64,000 nucleotides of DNA from Bacteroidota bacterium (GTDB lineage Bacteria > Bacteroidota > Bacteroidia > 2-12-FULL-35-15): contig SXIH01000028.1 in NCBI GenBank assembly GCA_005772895.1, positions 1-64,000 of the forward strand, read 5' to 3'. The notes below the pieces were generated by a model. It was not told the DNA's origin. It made no database searches and was given only the letters and a program-made list of their open reading frames with translations. Shown here piece by piece: positions 52,170 to 61,401 of the stretch. Position numbers and translations under genes: made by a program. Position 1 is the stretch's first letter. Each line of letters begins with the position of its first letter.

Positions 52170-53258
52170 TTAAATGTTTAGAAGTTTTTGAAATTCTTTA
52201 ATATATTCCAAAGCCAAAGGCTCATATGAATAATTTTTAAGGCATTTTTCCTGTCCGGCCATCGCTATTTTTTGTCGTTCATCATCGTGGCTCAAATAAT
52301 AATTTATTTTTTCGATGGCTTCTTCTATACAGTTGTAGCAAACAATTTCTTTATCCGGTATAAATATATCCGTTATTTCCGGGTTGTATTCTGTCAAAAG
52401 CAGACTCCCAACTCCAGTGACTTCAAACATACGCATATTCACAAAATGTCCTGCAGCAATATCACCATGAATATTAAAACAAATTTTTGAGCCTGCATGA
52501 ATCTGCAACATTTCTTTACCCCAAGATTCACCTTGGTAAGCCTTCAAAATAGCGGACCCTACTAAGAATTTTTTAATTGCGTTTTTTACAGGATTGTCAT
52601 TTACAAAACCATATCCCCATATTTTTAAAGGTGTTTTCCTTGCAATAGCCCTAAGATATTTTTCCCGGATCTTATGAAATTTTCCTATCCCGCCAATAAA
52701 CGTCACTTCATATTTCTTTTCAAATGATAGTTCTTTTAATTCCAAAGGGTCAAAACCTGCACGAGTTAATGTAGCACTTATATTTTTACTTTTGAAATAA
52801 TCATAATGCGGTTGAAACAGGGTGAAAACATGATCGATATTTCCAAGATACAAGTCCTTTTCAAACGGACATGAGATCCAGGCGCAGACTTTTTTTACAT
52901 AAGGTCTAACATCTTTCACAAAGTCTCCAAAATAATCGAAATTACTGCTGATAAAAAGAATATCAGGACCAAACTTTTTGATTTGCTCTTTAGGAAGTGA
53001 ATATTGCCAATTATTGTCAAGGACAATATTGTTTTCTTCTGCCCATTTAGATTGAAGAAATTTGAAATTAGGTGAGTAGATTTCTGCCGAATGACCGAGC
53101 CTTTTAAAATAAGCAATTAGAGTTAAAAAAAAATGAACATTTGTACTTGCTACAAAATCTAACCTTTCTTGATAAGTAGTAAGTTGAAGTTTCTGCGCTC
53201 TTGATTCAATGTGCTCAATTTGCCGCTGATGATATTTAAATAAAAAGAGTATTTTCAT
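52170..53258 (-). CDS. CgeB/Glyco_trans_1_2-type glycosyltransferase
   Basis: 362 residues. The N-terminal part is of the DUF3880/CgeB type (PDILFISSNFDYFGDFVKDVRPYVKKVCAWISCPFEKDL). The C-terminal part has EVTFIGGIGKFHKIREKYLRAI, GYGFVNDNP and NMRMFEVTGVGSLLLTEYNPEITDIFIPDKEIVCYN, the conserved end of Glyco_trans_1_2. Enzymes of this kind extend surface glycans or glycosylate proteins. It starts 41 nt after the FkbM methyltransferase stop. Confidence 0.8.
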   Translation of the reverse strand: MKILFLFKYHQRQIEHIESRAQKLQLTTYQERLDFVASTNVHFFLTLIAYFKRLGHSAEIYSPNFKFLQSKWAEENNIVLDNNWQYSLPKEQIKKFGPDILFISSNFDYFGDFVKDVRPYVKKVCAWISCPFEKDLYLGNIDHVFTLFQPHYDYFKSKNISATLTRAGFDPLELKELSFEKKYEVTFIGGIGKFHKIREKYLRAIARKTPLKIWGYGFVNDNPVKNAIKKFLVGSAILKAYQGESWGKEMLQIHAGSKICFNIHGDIAAGHFVNMRMFEVTGVGSLLLTEYNPEITDIFIPDKEIVCYNCIEEAIEKINYYLSHDDERQKIAMAGQEKCLKNYSYEPLALEYIKEFQKLLNI

Positions 53259-53299
53259 CGAAACACTATAATAGAGCTATTTTCAATTTCATTAACATA

Positions 53300-54064
53300 T
53301 TATTTACTCAAATCTCTGAAAATACACAAATAATCCTGCTGACCAGGCACAAATTTTTCTTCCTTAATTGGCTCACAATGATAATTCAACTTCTTTAAAA
53401 AATCTATGCAATCGCGCTCAACTCCTTTGCTATGACACTCGTGTGTGGCAAGCATTAATTCTGGCTTGTGAATAATCAAAGTATTTTTCGCGCCTTTCAA
53501 TACATCCAGTTCTGCACCCTCAACATCAATTTTAACAACAAAATTCTTTAATTCCAATTTGTCACAAATTGAATCCAAACACTTAGCCTCTATTGGAATT
53601 TTGGGCGAATTTTTATGAAGAGATGATGTTTCGCTATAGGTGTTTGCTGCAAGATTGGATGATGCGCTAAATTCTACAACCCGGTCATTATCTGCAACTG
53701 CTATAGGGAGAACTTCGATACTGTTCAAATGATTTAATTCAATATGATTGCTTATGAGTCTTAAATTTTCCTTTATAGGTTCTACAGCTATAATTCTCTG
53801 TGTTTTACTTTTACTATACTTGGAGGCAAGTAATGAAAAATAACCGGCATTGGCACCAATATCAATAAATGAATATCCTTGTTCCATTTTTGATTTGAGC
53901 CAAATGGCAAGCTCAGGCTCGTATTCGCCCAAAAGATAGCGCAAATCAGAAACCTTGTGAGTCCATATCAAACCGGACCCAAATCCTTTTGTTATCCTGG
54001 AATGCGCCTTGGGCCTCAATATGAGCTTAAGTTTAACTACACCTTTCCGAAAAAATCCGGCCAT
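53300..54064 (-). CDS. FkbM-family methyltransferase
   Basis: 254 residues from the ATG at 54064; the track's TTG is three codons earlier. The SAM-binding motif I is SFIDIGANAGYFSLLASKYS, followed by RIIAVEPIKENLRLISNHIELN and the FkbM hallmark FVVKIDVEGAELDVLKGAKNTL. It methylates a hydroxyl of a sugar in the polysaccharide. It is first in the leftward run 54064-49225, probably under the TATCTTTA element upstream. Confidence 0.87.
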   Translation of the reverse strand: MAGFFRKGVVKLKLILRPKAHSRITKGFGSGLIWTHKVSDLRYLLGEYEPELAIWLKSKMEQGYSFIDIGANAGYFSLLASKYSKSKTQRIIAVEPIKENLRLISNHIELNHLNSIEVLPIAVADNDRVVEFSASSNLAANTYSETSSLHKNSPKIPIEAKCLDSICDKLELKNFVVKIDVEGAELDVLKGAKNTLIIHKPELMLATHECHSKGVERDCIDFLKKLNYHCEPIKEEKFVPGQQDYLCIFRDLSK

Positions 54065-54088
54065 ATAATTCAATCTAAACTATTTTTG

Positions 54089-54096
54089 TAAAGATA
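54089..54096 (-). promoter_or_regulatory. -7-like element TATCTTTA for the leftward glycosylation operon
   Basis: On the minus strand TATCTTTA lies 24 nt before the ATG of the FkbM gene. The final base differs from the TTTG consensus. Confidence 0.35.
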
Positions 54097-54195
54097 TGCT
54101 ATTAATTTTGAATTTGGGAAACCTGACACTTCCGTTTTTCTTAAGATTTTGAACAATATTTTAGACGCCCAATAGGGCATTCTTTATATAAATAT

Positions 54196-54203
54196 TATAT
54201 TTG
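54196..54203 (+). promoter_or_regulatory. -7 element TATATTTG overlapping the annotated TTG start of the GT2 gene
   Basis: TATATTTG ends with the TTG that the ORF track uses as start at 54201. A promoter here means that the true start lies downstream, most simply TTG at 54234. A small GCCCAATAGGGC inverted repeat lies upstream at 54167-54178. Confidence 0.45.
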
Positions 54204-54233
54204 AACAAATATAAAATATTTATTTTACAGCAT

Positions 54234-55031
54234 TTGGAAAGTCCATTAATATCAGTCGTAACAATTACTTTTAACAACTTAACCGGGTTAAAAAAGACAG
54301 TTAATAATTATAAAAATTTAATTACCAGCAATAGTGAATTAATAGTTATAGATGGAGGATCTACAGATGGTTCTGAAAAGTATCTGACAACTATAAAATC
54401 TCTGTCTAATGATTCTATAAAGACTATCTCCGAAAAAGACAATGGTATATATGATGCAATGAATAAAGGTGTTCAGCTAGCCAGGGGGGAATGGATAGTT
54501 TTTATGAATTCAGGAGATACATTTTCAGAAAACAGCATCTTAATTTCGCTAGATTATTTATTACAAAACAATCAAACAGCAGCTTTCTACGGAGATACTA
54601 AAATTGAATACTCTGAATTTTCAAGAATTCAAAAAGCTTTCACTGGAAACTATTGGAAATCACTGCCATTTATACATCAAAGTTTTTATTGCAAACGTGA
54701 ATTATTATTAGCGCATCCATTTAATACTAATTATAAAATTTGTGCTGATTACGATTTCTATTTATGGCTTGTTTCGCAAAATAAACAAATAAAAAATATT
54801 GAAATGATATTATCCTGTGTTTCATCAGGTGGGAAAAGCGACATAAACAGAACACGAGCATCACTTGAAAAATTAAAAATTTACCGTTCTTATACAAAAC
54901 ATGTTTCTCTCTCAAAATTATTTTACTTTTATATGGAATTTTTCAAAGGATTATTTGTTCGTATAATAAAATTAATTTTTCCAAAATTCCTTGTAAAATT
55001 ATTAACTAAATTTAAATATAGAGTATCATAA
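54234..55031 (+). CDS. Family 2 glycosyltransferase
   Basis: 265 residues if it starts at TTG 54234; the ORF is open from 54201, and no in-frame ATG precedes the domain. The GT-A domain starts almost at once (LISVVTITFNNLTGLKKTVNNY) and has VIDGGSTDGSEKYL, SEKDNGIYDAMNKGVQLARGEWIVFMNSGD (DxD-like NSGD) and ADYDFYLWL. The YDAMNKG and INSGD-type motifs are usual for WcaA-like polysaccharide transferases. It is followed by a GTG-started glycosyltransferase 1 nt later. Confidence 0.82.
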   Translation: MESPLISVVTITFNNLTGLKKTVNNYKNLITSNSELIVIDGGSTDGSEKYLTTIKSLSNDSIKTISEKDNGIYDAMNKGVQLARGEWIVFMNSGDTFSENSILISLDYLLQNNQTAAFYGDTKIEYSEFSRIQKAFTGNYWKSLPFIHQSFYCKRELLLAHPFNTNYKICADYDFYLWLVSQNKQIKNIEMILSCVSSGGKSDINRTRASLEKLKIYRSYTKHVSLSKLFYFYMEFFKGLFVRIIKLIFPKFLVKLLTKFKYRVS

Positions 55032-55032
55032 A

Positions 55033-56172
55033 GTGAAAGTATTGTTTGTACAAAATATTGCCGGGATTGCAGGATCTGAAAAATATTTTTTGGCAATCAT
55101 GCCTGAATTAATAAAAAAAGGTGTGAATTGCTCCTTTTTGGCAATATATCGTTCAAGAGAAAAAAAGATAGCAAAAGAATTTTGTTCACTTTTAAAAAAC
55201 GAATCAATCACAGTTCACGAATTAGAAGTGAATTCATACTTATCAATTCAACCAATATTTAAAATAAATAGTTTATTTAAAAAACAAAATTATGATTTAA
55301 TTCACTCGCACTTGATATATGCAGATTTTTGGTCTGCAATGGCAAAAGTCATTTTAAATAAAAAAATTAAAATCGTTTCAACGCTACATGGATACCAAGA
55401 ATCACTGTATGTTAAATATTGCTTAACTCCAGAGCAACTTCCAAAATCATTATACTATTTTTTAGCTAAATTTTCACTTAAAACAATTAATCATATCTAC
55501 TCTTGCTCTTATGGATTAAAGAAATTTTATGAAAAAGCAGGAATAGTTACCGAAAATAAAATTCATGTTATTCAACATGGTTTTGATTACCCTTTGATTT
55601 TAGAAAATGAAAACAATACAATACAAAACTCGCTTGAATTAGTAATTGTGGGAAGAGTTATTGAAAGAAAGGGCCACCATTTTGTAATTGATTGTATGTC
55701 GGAATTAATAAAAAAATTTCCGAATTTAAAACTAGTTATTGTAGGTGATGGAGATGCTGAACAACAACTTAAAACAAAAGTGAACAAATTAAAATTAGAA
55801 AAATATGTTGTTTTTGAAGGATACAAAACGAATGTTAGAGAATACCTCGGACATGCCAGCATAGTATTGGTTCCCTCATATGCAGAAGGCTTACCACTTG
55901 TAATATTTGAAGCTTTTTCTGTAAAAAAACCGGTTATTGCATTTGATACGATTGGATGTAATGAGGCAATAAAAAATAATGAAAACGGAATATTGATTAC
56001 ACCATTCAATATTAATGAACTTAGTAAAGCAATAGAATACTTATTACTGAATTTGGATGTAAGAATACGATTGGGAGAAAATGGATATTTTAAATTACAA
56101 GAACATTTCTCCCTTAAGAGAATGACAGAAGAAACTTACTCATTCTATTCAAAAATCACTTCAGCTTCTTAA
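55033..56172 (+). CDS. Family 4 glycosyltransferase (GTG start)
   Basis: 379 residues starting at GTG (KVLFVQNIAGIAGSEKYFLAIMPELIKKG). GT4 landmarks are DLIHSHLIYADFWSAMAK, VIQHGFD, LVIVGRVIERKGHHFVIDCM, KLVIVGDGDAEQQLK and PSYAEGLPLVIFEAFSVKKPVIAFDTIGCNEAI (EX7E). It overlaps the end of the convergent membrane-protein gene by 17 nt. Confidence 0.88.
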   Translation: MKVLFVQNIAGIAGSEKYFLAIMPELIKKGVNCSFLAIYRSREKKIAKEFCSLLKNESITVHELEVNSYLSIQPIFKINSLFKKQNYDLIHSHLIYADFWSAMAKVILNKKIKIVSTLHGYQESLYVKYCLTPEQLPKSLYYFLAKFSLKTINHIYSCSYGLKKFYEKAGIVTENKIHVIQHGFDYPLILENENNTIQNSLELVIVGRVIERKGHHFVIDCMSELIKKFPNLKLVIVGDGDAEQQLKTKVNKLKLEKYVVFEGYKTNVREYLGHASIVLVPSYAEGLPLVIFEAFSVKKPVIAFDTIGCNEAIKNNENGILITPFNINELSKAIEYLLLNLDVRIRLGENGYFKLQEHFSLKRMTEETYSFYSKITSAS

Positions 56173-57532
56173 TTTTCTCTCTGTATAATGCTCCTTTATA
56201 TTTCATTATATAAAGTGCAGAAACAAAGAAAGGAATACAAGGAATTTTATACCTTACCAAAGCACCGAAATTGTAGGAAGTAAAACCTACAGCAAATGCA
56301 AATAGTATTGCAAATAACAAACTCATCAAAATAAACGGATCCTGAATTGTACTTCTGAAAATATTTGTCAAACCAATTCTGAAAAAATTAATTATAACAA
56401 ATAATAAAAAGTAAATACTTTCGAGAGCAGAAAAAACCATTACAGGGCTTTTCACCTCCCACAAATATGGCCTGAACAATGTTACATTTACTGCCGCTGG
56501 AAACTTTGACAACACTCCCAAAAGTGTAGGTTCAAACTCTCCAAGAGTATAACCTGACCGGGTACCACTTGCAGTTTCATTATCTGACAAAGCCGAATAG
56601 TGATTAGATTGCAATACGCTTGATGTGTTTAAAAAATTATCCAAAGAATATTGTCCACTTGAATTACCCAAATAATAAAATGTAGCGAATGCGCCTCCTA
56701 AAGCCAAAATAATAATAAAAGGGGCAACCACAAACTTGAGAACTTTGTTTTTAATATGATTTTTGTAAGTAAGCACAATCCATAAAGCACTGGCAGGTAT
56801 AAAACTAACAATGATGTATGCTTTTATTGTAAAGATTACATAAAATGAAATTGCAAAAATAATTAAGGTTTTAATCTTAAAGTTTTTCTTTTCTACCATA
56901 TTAAATATTGAATAAAGTAAAAAACCAAGAGCCCCCATTACAATAGAATCCTTTAAAATTCCGGAGCCCCAAAAGAAAACAGATGGAATAAAAAGTGTTG
57001 CAATAGCCATTTGTTTTAATAGTGCTGGATATTTACTAGCTAACACTATAAAAAACTTCCAAATTCCTAAAAATGAGAAAAAAGAAAAGAACAGAGTTGC
57101 ACTAAAGTAACTTTTAGGCCCCAGCAATAGTAACACAGCAGTAATTTTCAATACAAGAAATGTATCATTCCCTCTTACATAGCTAAAAAATTGTTGTGTA
57201 TAATAGTGCGTATCGGGATCATCGACATTTACTGATTGAAACAATATTTTCATCCCTATAATAGGATCAGAGACTAGCGCATCTGAAATTACTTGCGCGC
57301 TCCAAAAATAAAAGAAAGTATCACCAATCTGGTTATAGTAGTAAGTATATATTAAAGCAAAAGCAATGCCTCCTCCCATTTTTGCCCAATAGCCCGCAAT
57401 AAAATACTTGTATTCAATTTTGTTGCGATTCTTGAACTTAATAAAATAAGCAACAGCTGTGATAATAAAAAGTGTAATTAAGGTCCAGACAAAATCTAAG
57501 ACATCAACTTTATACAATACACCTTCATTCAT
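56156..57532 (-). CDS. Polytopic membrane protein, candidate Wzy-like polysaccharide polymerase
   Basis: 458 residues with about 10-11 hydrophobic helices. A large loop near residues 285-350 (YSLDNFLNTSSVLQSNHYSALSDNETASGTRSGYTLGEF) lies between late helices. PSVFFWGSGILKDSI resembles a motif found in EpsG/Wzy-like and related proteins, and RYKIPCIPFFVSALYIMK closes the last helices. Wzy polymerases share this topology but little sequence. The context (flippase, glycosyltransferases, galE) makes a polymerase the best guess. No other polymerase candidate is present in the window. Confidence 0.55.
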   Translation of the reverse strand: MNEGVLYKVDVLDFVWTLITLFIITAVAYFIKFKNRNKIEYKYFIAGYWAKMGGGIAFALIYTYYYNQIGDTFFYFWSAQVISDALVSDPIIGMKILFQSVNVDDPDTHYYTQQFFSYVRGNDTFLVLKITAVLLLLGPKSYFSATLFFSFFSFLGIWKFFIVLASKYPALLKQMAIATLFIPSVFFWGSGILKDSIVMGALGFLLYSIFNMVEKKNFKIKTLIIFAISFYVIFTIKAYIIVSFIPASALWIVLTYKNHIKNKVLKFVVAPFIIILALGGAFATFYYLGNSSGQYSLDNFLNTSSVLQSNHYSALSDNETASGTRSGYTLGEFEPTLLGVLSKFPAAVNVTLFRPYLWEVKSPVMVFSALESIYFLLFVIINFFRIGLTNIFRSTIQDPFILMSLLFAILFAFAVGFTSYNFGALVRYKIPCIPFFVSALYIMKYKGALYREKIKKLK

Positions 57533-57576
57533 TTATTCTATTCTTAGATATAGTATGGATACTCGATTTTGAAATT

Positions 57577-58614
57577 CTATTTTTCAGCACAATTTTTCTC
57601 CCATTTCCATGCACTGTCCATCATTTCATCCAACGTAAATTTTGCTTTCCAACCCAATATTTTTTCAGTGAAAGAAGTATCCGAATATATTGCTTCAACA
57701 TCACCTGGTCTTCGAGGGCCAATCTTATAATTTAGTTTCACTCCTGAAATTTTTTCAAATGAGGCAATAGCTTCCAATACACTTACACCATTTCCTGTAC
57801 CTAAATTGAATAATTCAAAGTTTGATTTTTGCTTATTCTCCAACAGGTAATTTAAAGCATTGATATGTGCAATAGCAATATCTGTAACATGAATATAATC
57901 ACGAATACAAGAACCATCTCTAGTTTTATAATCATTCCCGCACACTTCCATCATTGGAAGTTTTCCAATTGCTGTTTGAGTAATAATTGGAACCAAATTA
58001 CTTGCTTTATTAATAGGATTCTCCCCATTTAATCCACTAATATGAGCTCCTACAGGATTAAAATAACGAAGAGCAATTGATTGAAGGTTTTTATTTATCA
58101 AACAATAATCTTTGAGAATTTCTTCTCCGACTTGCTTAGTAAATGCATAAGGTGATTCAGCTTTATTTAAAACTGTTTTTTCACTAACAGGTAAAGCATT
58201 AATATTTCCATAAACAGAACAAGATGAAGAAAAAATAAAATTTCGAATATTGAATTTCAAACAGGCCTGCAATACATTCAACTGGGAATTTATATTGTTA
58301 CTATAATACTTAAAAGGATTAGCAACCGATTCGGAAACAGATTTAAATGCAGCAAAGTGAATAACTCCAATAATATTTTTGTAAGCTCCAAAAACTTTTT
58401 CAACATCTCCAGGTATGCACAAATCTATTTCATAAAAATCTACTGATTTTTGAGTAATAGCTTTAACTCTATCGTATGTACTTTTAGATGAATTTGAATA
58501 ATTATCAATGGAAACAACATGATAATTTGTATTGGTAAGTAATTCAATTATTGTATGTGAGCCGATATAACCAGCGCCACCAGTTACTATTACCGTTGGT
58601 TTATCATTTAACAT
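57577..58614 (-). CDS. galE: UDP-glucose 4-epimerase
   Basis: 345 residues from the ATG at 58614 (MLNDKPTVIVTGGAGYIGSHT); the track start at 58662 would run into the upstream gene. NAD motif GGAGYIGSH, active-site SSSCSVYG and YAFTKQVGEE (YxxxK), then RYFNPVGAHISG and TRDGSCIRDYIHVTD, are all typical of GalE. It interconverts UDP-glucose and UDP-galactose (or the GlcNAc pair) for the polysaccharide. The ATG lies 4 nt after the stop of the STAS-like gene, so the two form an operon. Confidence 0.92.
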   Translation of the reverse strand: MLNDKPTVIVTGGAGYIGSHTIIELLTNTNYHVVSIDNYSNSSKSTYDRVKAITQKSVDFYEIDLCIPGDVEKVFGAYKNIIGVIHFAAFKSVSESVANPFKYYSNNINSQLNVLQACLKFNIRNFIFSSSCSVYGNINALPVSEKTVLNKAESPYAFTKQVGEEILKDYCLINKNLQSIALRYFNPVGAHISGLNGENPINKASNLVPIITQTAIGKLPMMEVCGNDYKTRDGSCIRDYIHVTDIAIAHINALNYLLENKQKSNFELFNLGTGNGVSVLEAIASFEKISGVKLNYKIGPRRPGDVEAIYSDTSFTEKILGWKAKFTLDEMMDSAWKWEKNCAEK

Positions 58615-58618
58615 ATTC

Positions 58619-59035
58619 TCATTTTTTCTTTTTTCGTTCAAACTTATCTCCTGGCAATACATAAAAAGACTTTAACCATCTTATTCCGCTTGCTTCTGAA
58701 GAAAACATCTTTGTTGGAACTGTCGGCTTGTAAACACTTATATATAAATTATACATCAATTTATTAGTAAACGATTTCGTAACATACGCAATTGCTATCC
58801 GAGTATCAGTAACTTCTTTACTAGCTCCAATTTTTTTAGCTTCATCTGTAATGGAATATTCCGAACTTGCATTAAATAATACCAATGCTTTTTTTCCATC
58901 CAAAAGTTTTAAAGAAGCATTTATATACTCTTTTAAATTTTCGTTATTAATAGTTACTCCGGGAAGTATTTTAATTCTTAAAATACCATCCTCATCAATA
59001 TACATTTCTGCTACTGATGTTGTAATTTTTTTCAT
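58619..59035 (-). CDS. Small STAS-like (DUF7793-like) protein, third copy, upstream of galE
   Basis: 138 residues. It shares the family frame with the tandem pair at 445-1249: EDGILRIKILPG, ENLKEYINASLKLLDGKKALVLFNASS, AKKIGASKE, VTKSFTNKLMYNLYISVYKPTVPTKMFSSEASGIRWLKSF. A basic tail follows (FERKKKK). It is soluble. Its leader contains the palindrome AATGCATCCCCATGCATT between a -7 element and the start codon, a possible control site. Co-transcription with galE links this family to surface-sugar supply at least once. Confidence 0.7.
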   Translation of the reverse strand: MKKITTSVAEMYIDEDGILRIKILPGVTINNENLKEYINASLKLLDGKKALVLFNASSEYSITDEAKKIGASKEVTDTRIAIAYVTKSFTNKLMYNLYISVYKPTVPTKMFSSEASGIRWLKSFYVLPGDKFERKKKK

Positions 59036-59050
59036 TACACAATTCTTTCT

Positions 59051-59068
59051 AATGCATGGGGATGCATT
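59051..59068. promoter_or_regulatory. Palindrome AATGCAT-N4-ATGCATT between promoter and start of the galE operon
   Basis: A perfect 7+4+7 inverted repeat lies directly downstream of the TAATTTTG element of the STAS-like gene (minus strand). Placement at the expected transcription start fits an operator or a 5' mRNA hairpin. No other copy was noticed in the window. Confidence 0.55.
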
Positions 59069-59069
59069 G

Positions 59070-59077
59070 CAAAATTA
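59070..59077 (-). promoter_or_regulatory. -7 element TAATTTTG of the STAS-like/galE operon
   Basis: On the minus strand TAATTTTG matches TAnnTTTG; it is 34 nt before the ATG at 59035 and adjoins the palindrome. Confidence 0.5.
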
Positions 59078-59135
59078 GGAAATTTACCCGAAATAGCTCC
59101 TTAATTTATCACTCATATTAGCCTTTTAACACATT

Positions 59136-59165
59136 TTTGTTAAACAGCATAAATTATTAACTTTA
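59136..59165 (+). promoter_or_regulatory. Two-part promoter TTTG-N18-TAACTTTA of the rel gene
   Basis: TTTG at 59136-59139 and TAACTTTA at 59158-59165 are separated by 18 nt, close to the TTG-N19-TAnnTTTG layout of Bacteroidota. The ATG lies 19 nt downstream. Confidence 0.5.
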
Positions 59166-59184
59166 CAACCAATAAAACTAGTTT

Positions 59185-61401
59185 ATGCAAGAACCTGTTA
59201 TAAATTTAGAAGCAGAAAAAAAAGAAATACTAAAGCGCTACCGTGCGTTATTAAGGGCGTGTAGGAGAACACTTGAAAAAGGTGACAAATTGCTCATCCG
59301 TAAAGCATTTGACATTGCCCTGGAAGCGCATAAAAACATGCGTAGAAAATCCGGTGAACCTTATATTTATCACCCTATTGCTGTAGCAAATATTTGTGCC
59401 GAAGAAATTGGTCTTGGAACAACATCTGTTGTTTGTGCTCTCCTGCACGATGTAGTAGAAGATACTGACCTTACTCTTGAGGATATCAAACGATTATTTG
59501 GTACCAAAGAAGCTAAAATCATTGACGGACTTACAAAAATTTCAGGAGTATTTGACCAAGGCTCCTCTTTACAGGCAGAAAACTTCAGAAAAATGCTTCT
59601 TACTCTTTCGGATGACGTAAGAGTAATTCTTATTAAGCTTGCCGACAGACTGCATAATATGCGCACATTAGAAAGCATGAAGCGTGACAAACAATTAAAA
59701 ATTGCTTCTGAAACACTCTACTTATACGCACCTCTTGCTCATAGATTAGGACTTAACGCTATTAAAACGGAATTAGAAGATTTAGGATTAAAATATACAG
59801 AACCAGAAGTATTTGATCAGATTGAAAAAAGCTTAATTGAATCGGAACCTGAACGCAAAAAATTCATTTCGAAATTTATGGTTCCAATTAAAGAAATTTT
59901 AGAAGAACAGGGGTTAAAAACAAAAATTATTGGTCGCTCTAAATCTATTTTTTCTATTAATAATAAAATAAAAAATAAAGGCGTTCCATTCGAAGAAATA
60001 TTTGATTTGTTTGCAATTAGAATCATCATTGATACTCCTCCGGAAAATGAAAAAACAGATTGCTGGAGAGTCTATTCTATTGTTACAGATTTCTATCATC
60101 CTAGTCCGGACCGTTTACGTGACTGGATTTCTACACCAAAGGCAAATGGATACGAAAGTTTGCATACCACAGTAATGGGTCCTGAAGGAAAATGGGTAGA
60201 AGTACAAATCCGTACTGTGAGGATGGATGAACTTGCAGAAAAAGGTTACGCAGCTCATTGGAAATATAAAGACAGTGCAAACGAAAGTCAGCTAGATGAT
60301 TGGATCCGTAAAATTCGTGAGATACTTGAAAGTCCAGAAGAAAATGCAATGGAATTTTTGGATGATTTCAAATTAAATCTTTTTGCTGAAGAAATTTTTG
60401 CTTTTACTCCAAAAGGAGAAATGAAAACGCTTCCTATTGGAGCAACAGCACTTGACTTTGCATTTGACATTCATACAAAAGTGGGTGAGAAATGCATTGG
60501 CGCTAAAGTAAATCACAAACTAGTTCCTCTAAGTTATAAACTAAAAAGTGGAGATCAAATTGAAGTACTCACTTCTAATAAGCAAACACCAAAAGAAGAC
60601 TGGCTTGGATATGTAGTTACCGCACGTGCAAAATCAAAAATAAAAAATGCTCTTAAAGAAGTAAGAAGAAAAATTGCTGAGGAAGGAAGAGAAATGTTAG
60701 AAAGAAAATTCAATCATTTAAAGATTGATTTTACGGTAAATAATATAAATGAACTAGCTACTTATTTTAAATTACAAAGTAGTCAGGAATTATTTTATAG
60801 AGTTGCAGTAGGAAATATAAATATAAAACACTTAAAAGATTTCCGTCAAGAACACGGAAAAATAGTTCACAAATCGGGAAGCATTAAAAAAGCTGAAACA
60901 GCTCAATCATTAGAACAAATGGTTACAGCAGCGCGTGGAAAATCCGACATGTTAGTGATTGGTGAAAATTTAAATAAAATAGATTACAAACTTTCTCCTT
61001 GCTGTACTCCAATTCCTGGAGATGACGTATTTGGTTTTATAACAATTAATGAAGGAATTAAAATTCATAGAGTAAATTGTCCGAATGCAGTTCAATTATT
61101 ATCTAATTATGCTTACCGAGTTGTAAAAGCAAAATGGACAAGTCAAGAGTTAATCTCATTCTTATCTGGAATAAAAATTACTGGAATTGATGAAGTAGGA
61201 TTGGTAAATAACATCACAAAAATTATTTCCAACGAATTAAACGTAAACATGCGTTCCATAAGTTTTGATACAAATGATGGAACGTTTGAAGGAACAGTTA
61301 TGGTGTTTGTACACGACACAAATCACCTAACAGAATTGATGAAGAAACTCAAAAAGGTCAATGGTGTATTAACAGTCACCCGCATCGATAGCAACAACTA
61401 A
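59185..61401 (+). CDS. Bifunctional (p)ppGpp synthetase/hydrolase (RelA/SpoT family)
   Basis: 738 residues. An HD hydrolase domain has HDVVED at 88-93. The synthetase domain has GYESLHTTVMGPEGKWVEVQIRT near 322. A TGS domain (about 405-465, IFAFTPKGEMKTLPIGATALDFAF) and a C-terminal ACT domain (about 665-738, KITGIDEVGLVNNITKII) follow. Both catalytic motifs are intact, so it can make and break the alarmone, as expected for the sole long Rel of Bacteroidota. A Cys-containing SPCCTPIPGDDVFGF segment is the usual conserved element before ACT. Confidence 0.95.
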   Translation: MQEPVINLEAEKKEILKRYRALLRACRRTLEKGDKLLIRKAFDIALEAHKNMRRKSGEPYIYHPIAVANICAEEIGLGTTSVVCALLHDVVEDTDLTLEDIKRLFGTKEAKIIDGLTKISGVFDQGSSLQAENFRKMLLTLSDDVRVILIKLADRLHNMRTLESMKRDKQLKIASETLYLYAPLAHRLGLNAIKTELEDLGLKYTEPEVFDQIEKSLIESEPERKKFISKFMVPIKEILEEQGLKTKIIGRSKSIFSINNKIKNKGVPFEEIFDLFAIRIIIDTPPENEKTDCWRVYSIVTDFYHPSPDRLRDWISTPKANGYESLHTTVMGPEGKWVEVQIRTVRMDELAEKGYAAHWKYKDSANESQLDDWIRKIREILESPEENAMEFLDDFKLNLFAEEIFAFTPKGEMKTLPIGATALDFAFDIHTKVGEKCIGAKVNHKLVPLSYKLKSGDQIEVLTSNKQTPKEDWLGYVVTARAKSKIKNALKEVRRKIAEEGREMLERKFNHLKIDFTVNNINELATYFKLQSSQELFYRVAVGNINIKHLKDFRQEHGKIVHKSGSIKKAETAQSLEQMVTAARGKSDMLVIGENLNKIDYKLSPCCTPIPGDDVFGFITINEGIKIHRVNCPNAVQLLSNYAYRVVKAKWTSQELISFLSGIKITGIDEVGLVNNITKIISNELNVNMRSISFDTNDGTFEGTVMVFVHDTNHLTELMKKLKKVNGVLTVTRIDSNN

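Noticed and set aside
54167-54178. GCCCAATAGGGC as an operator
   Set aside because: Only 4-bp arms and a single copy; too weak to support.
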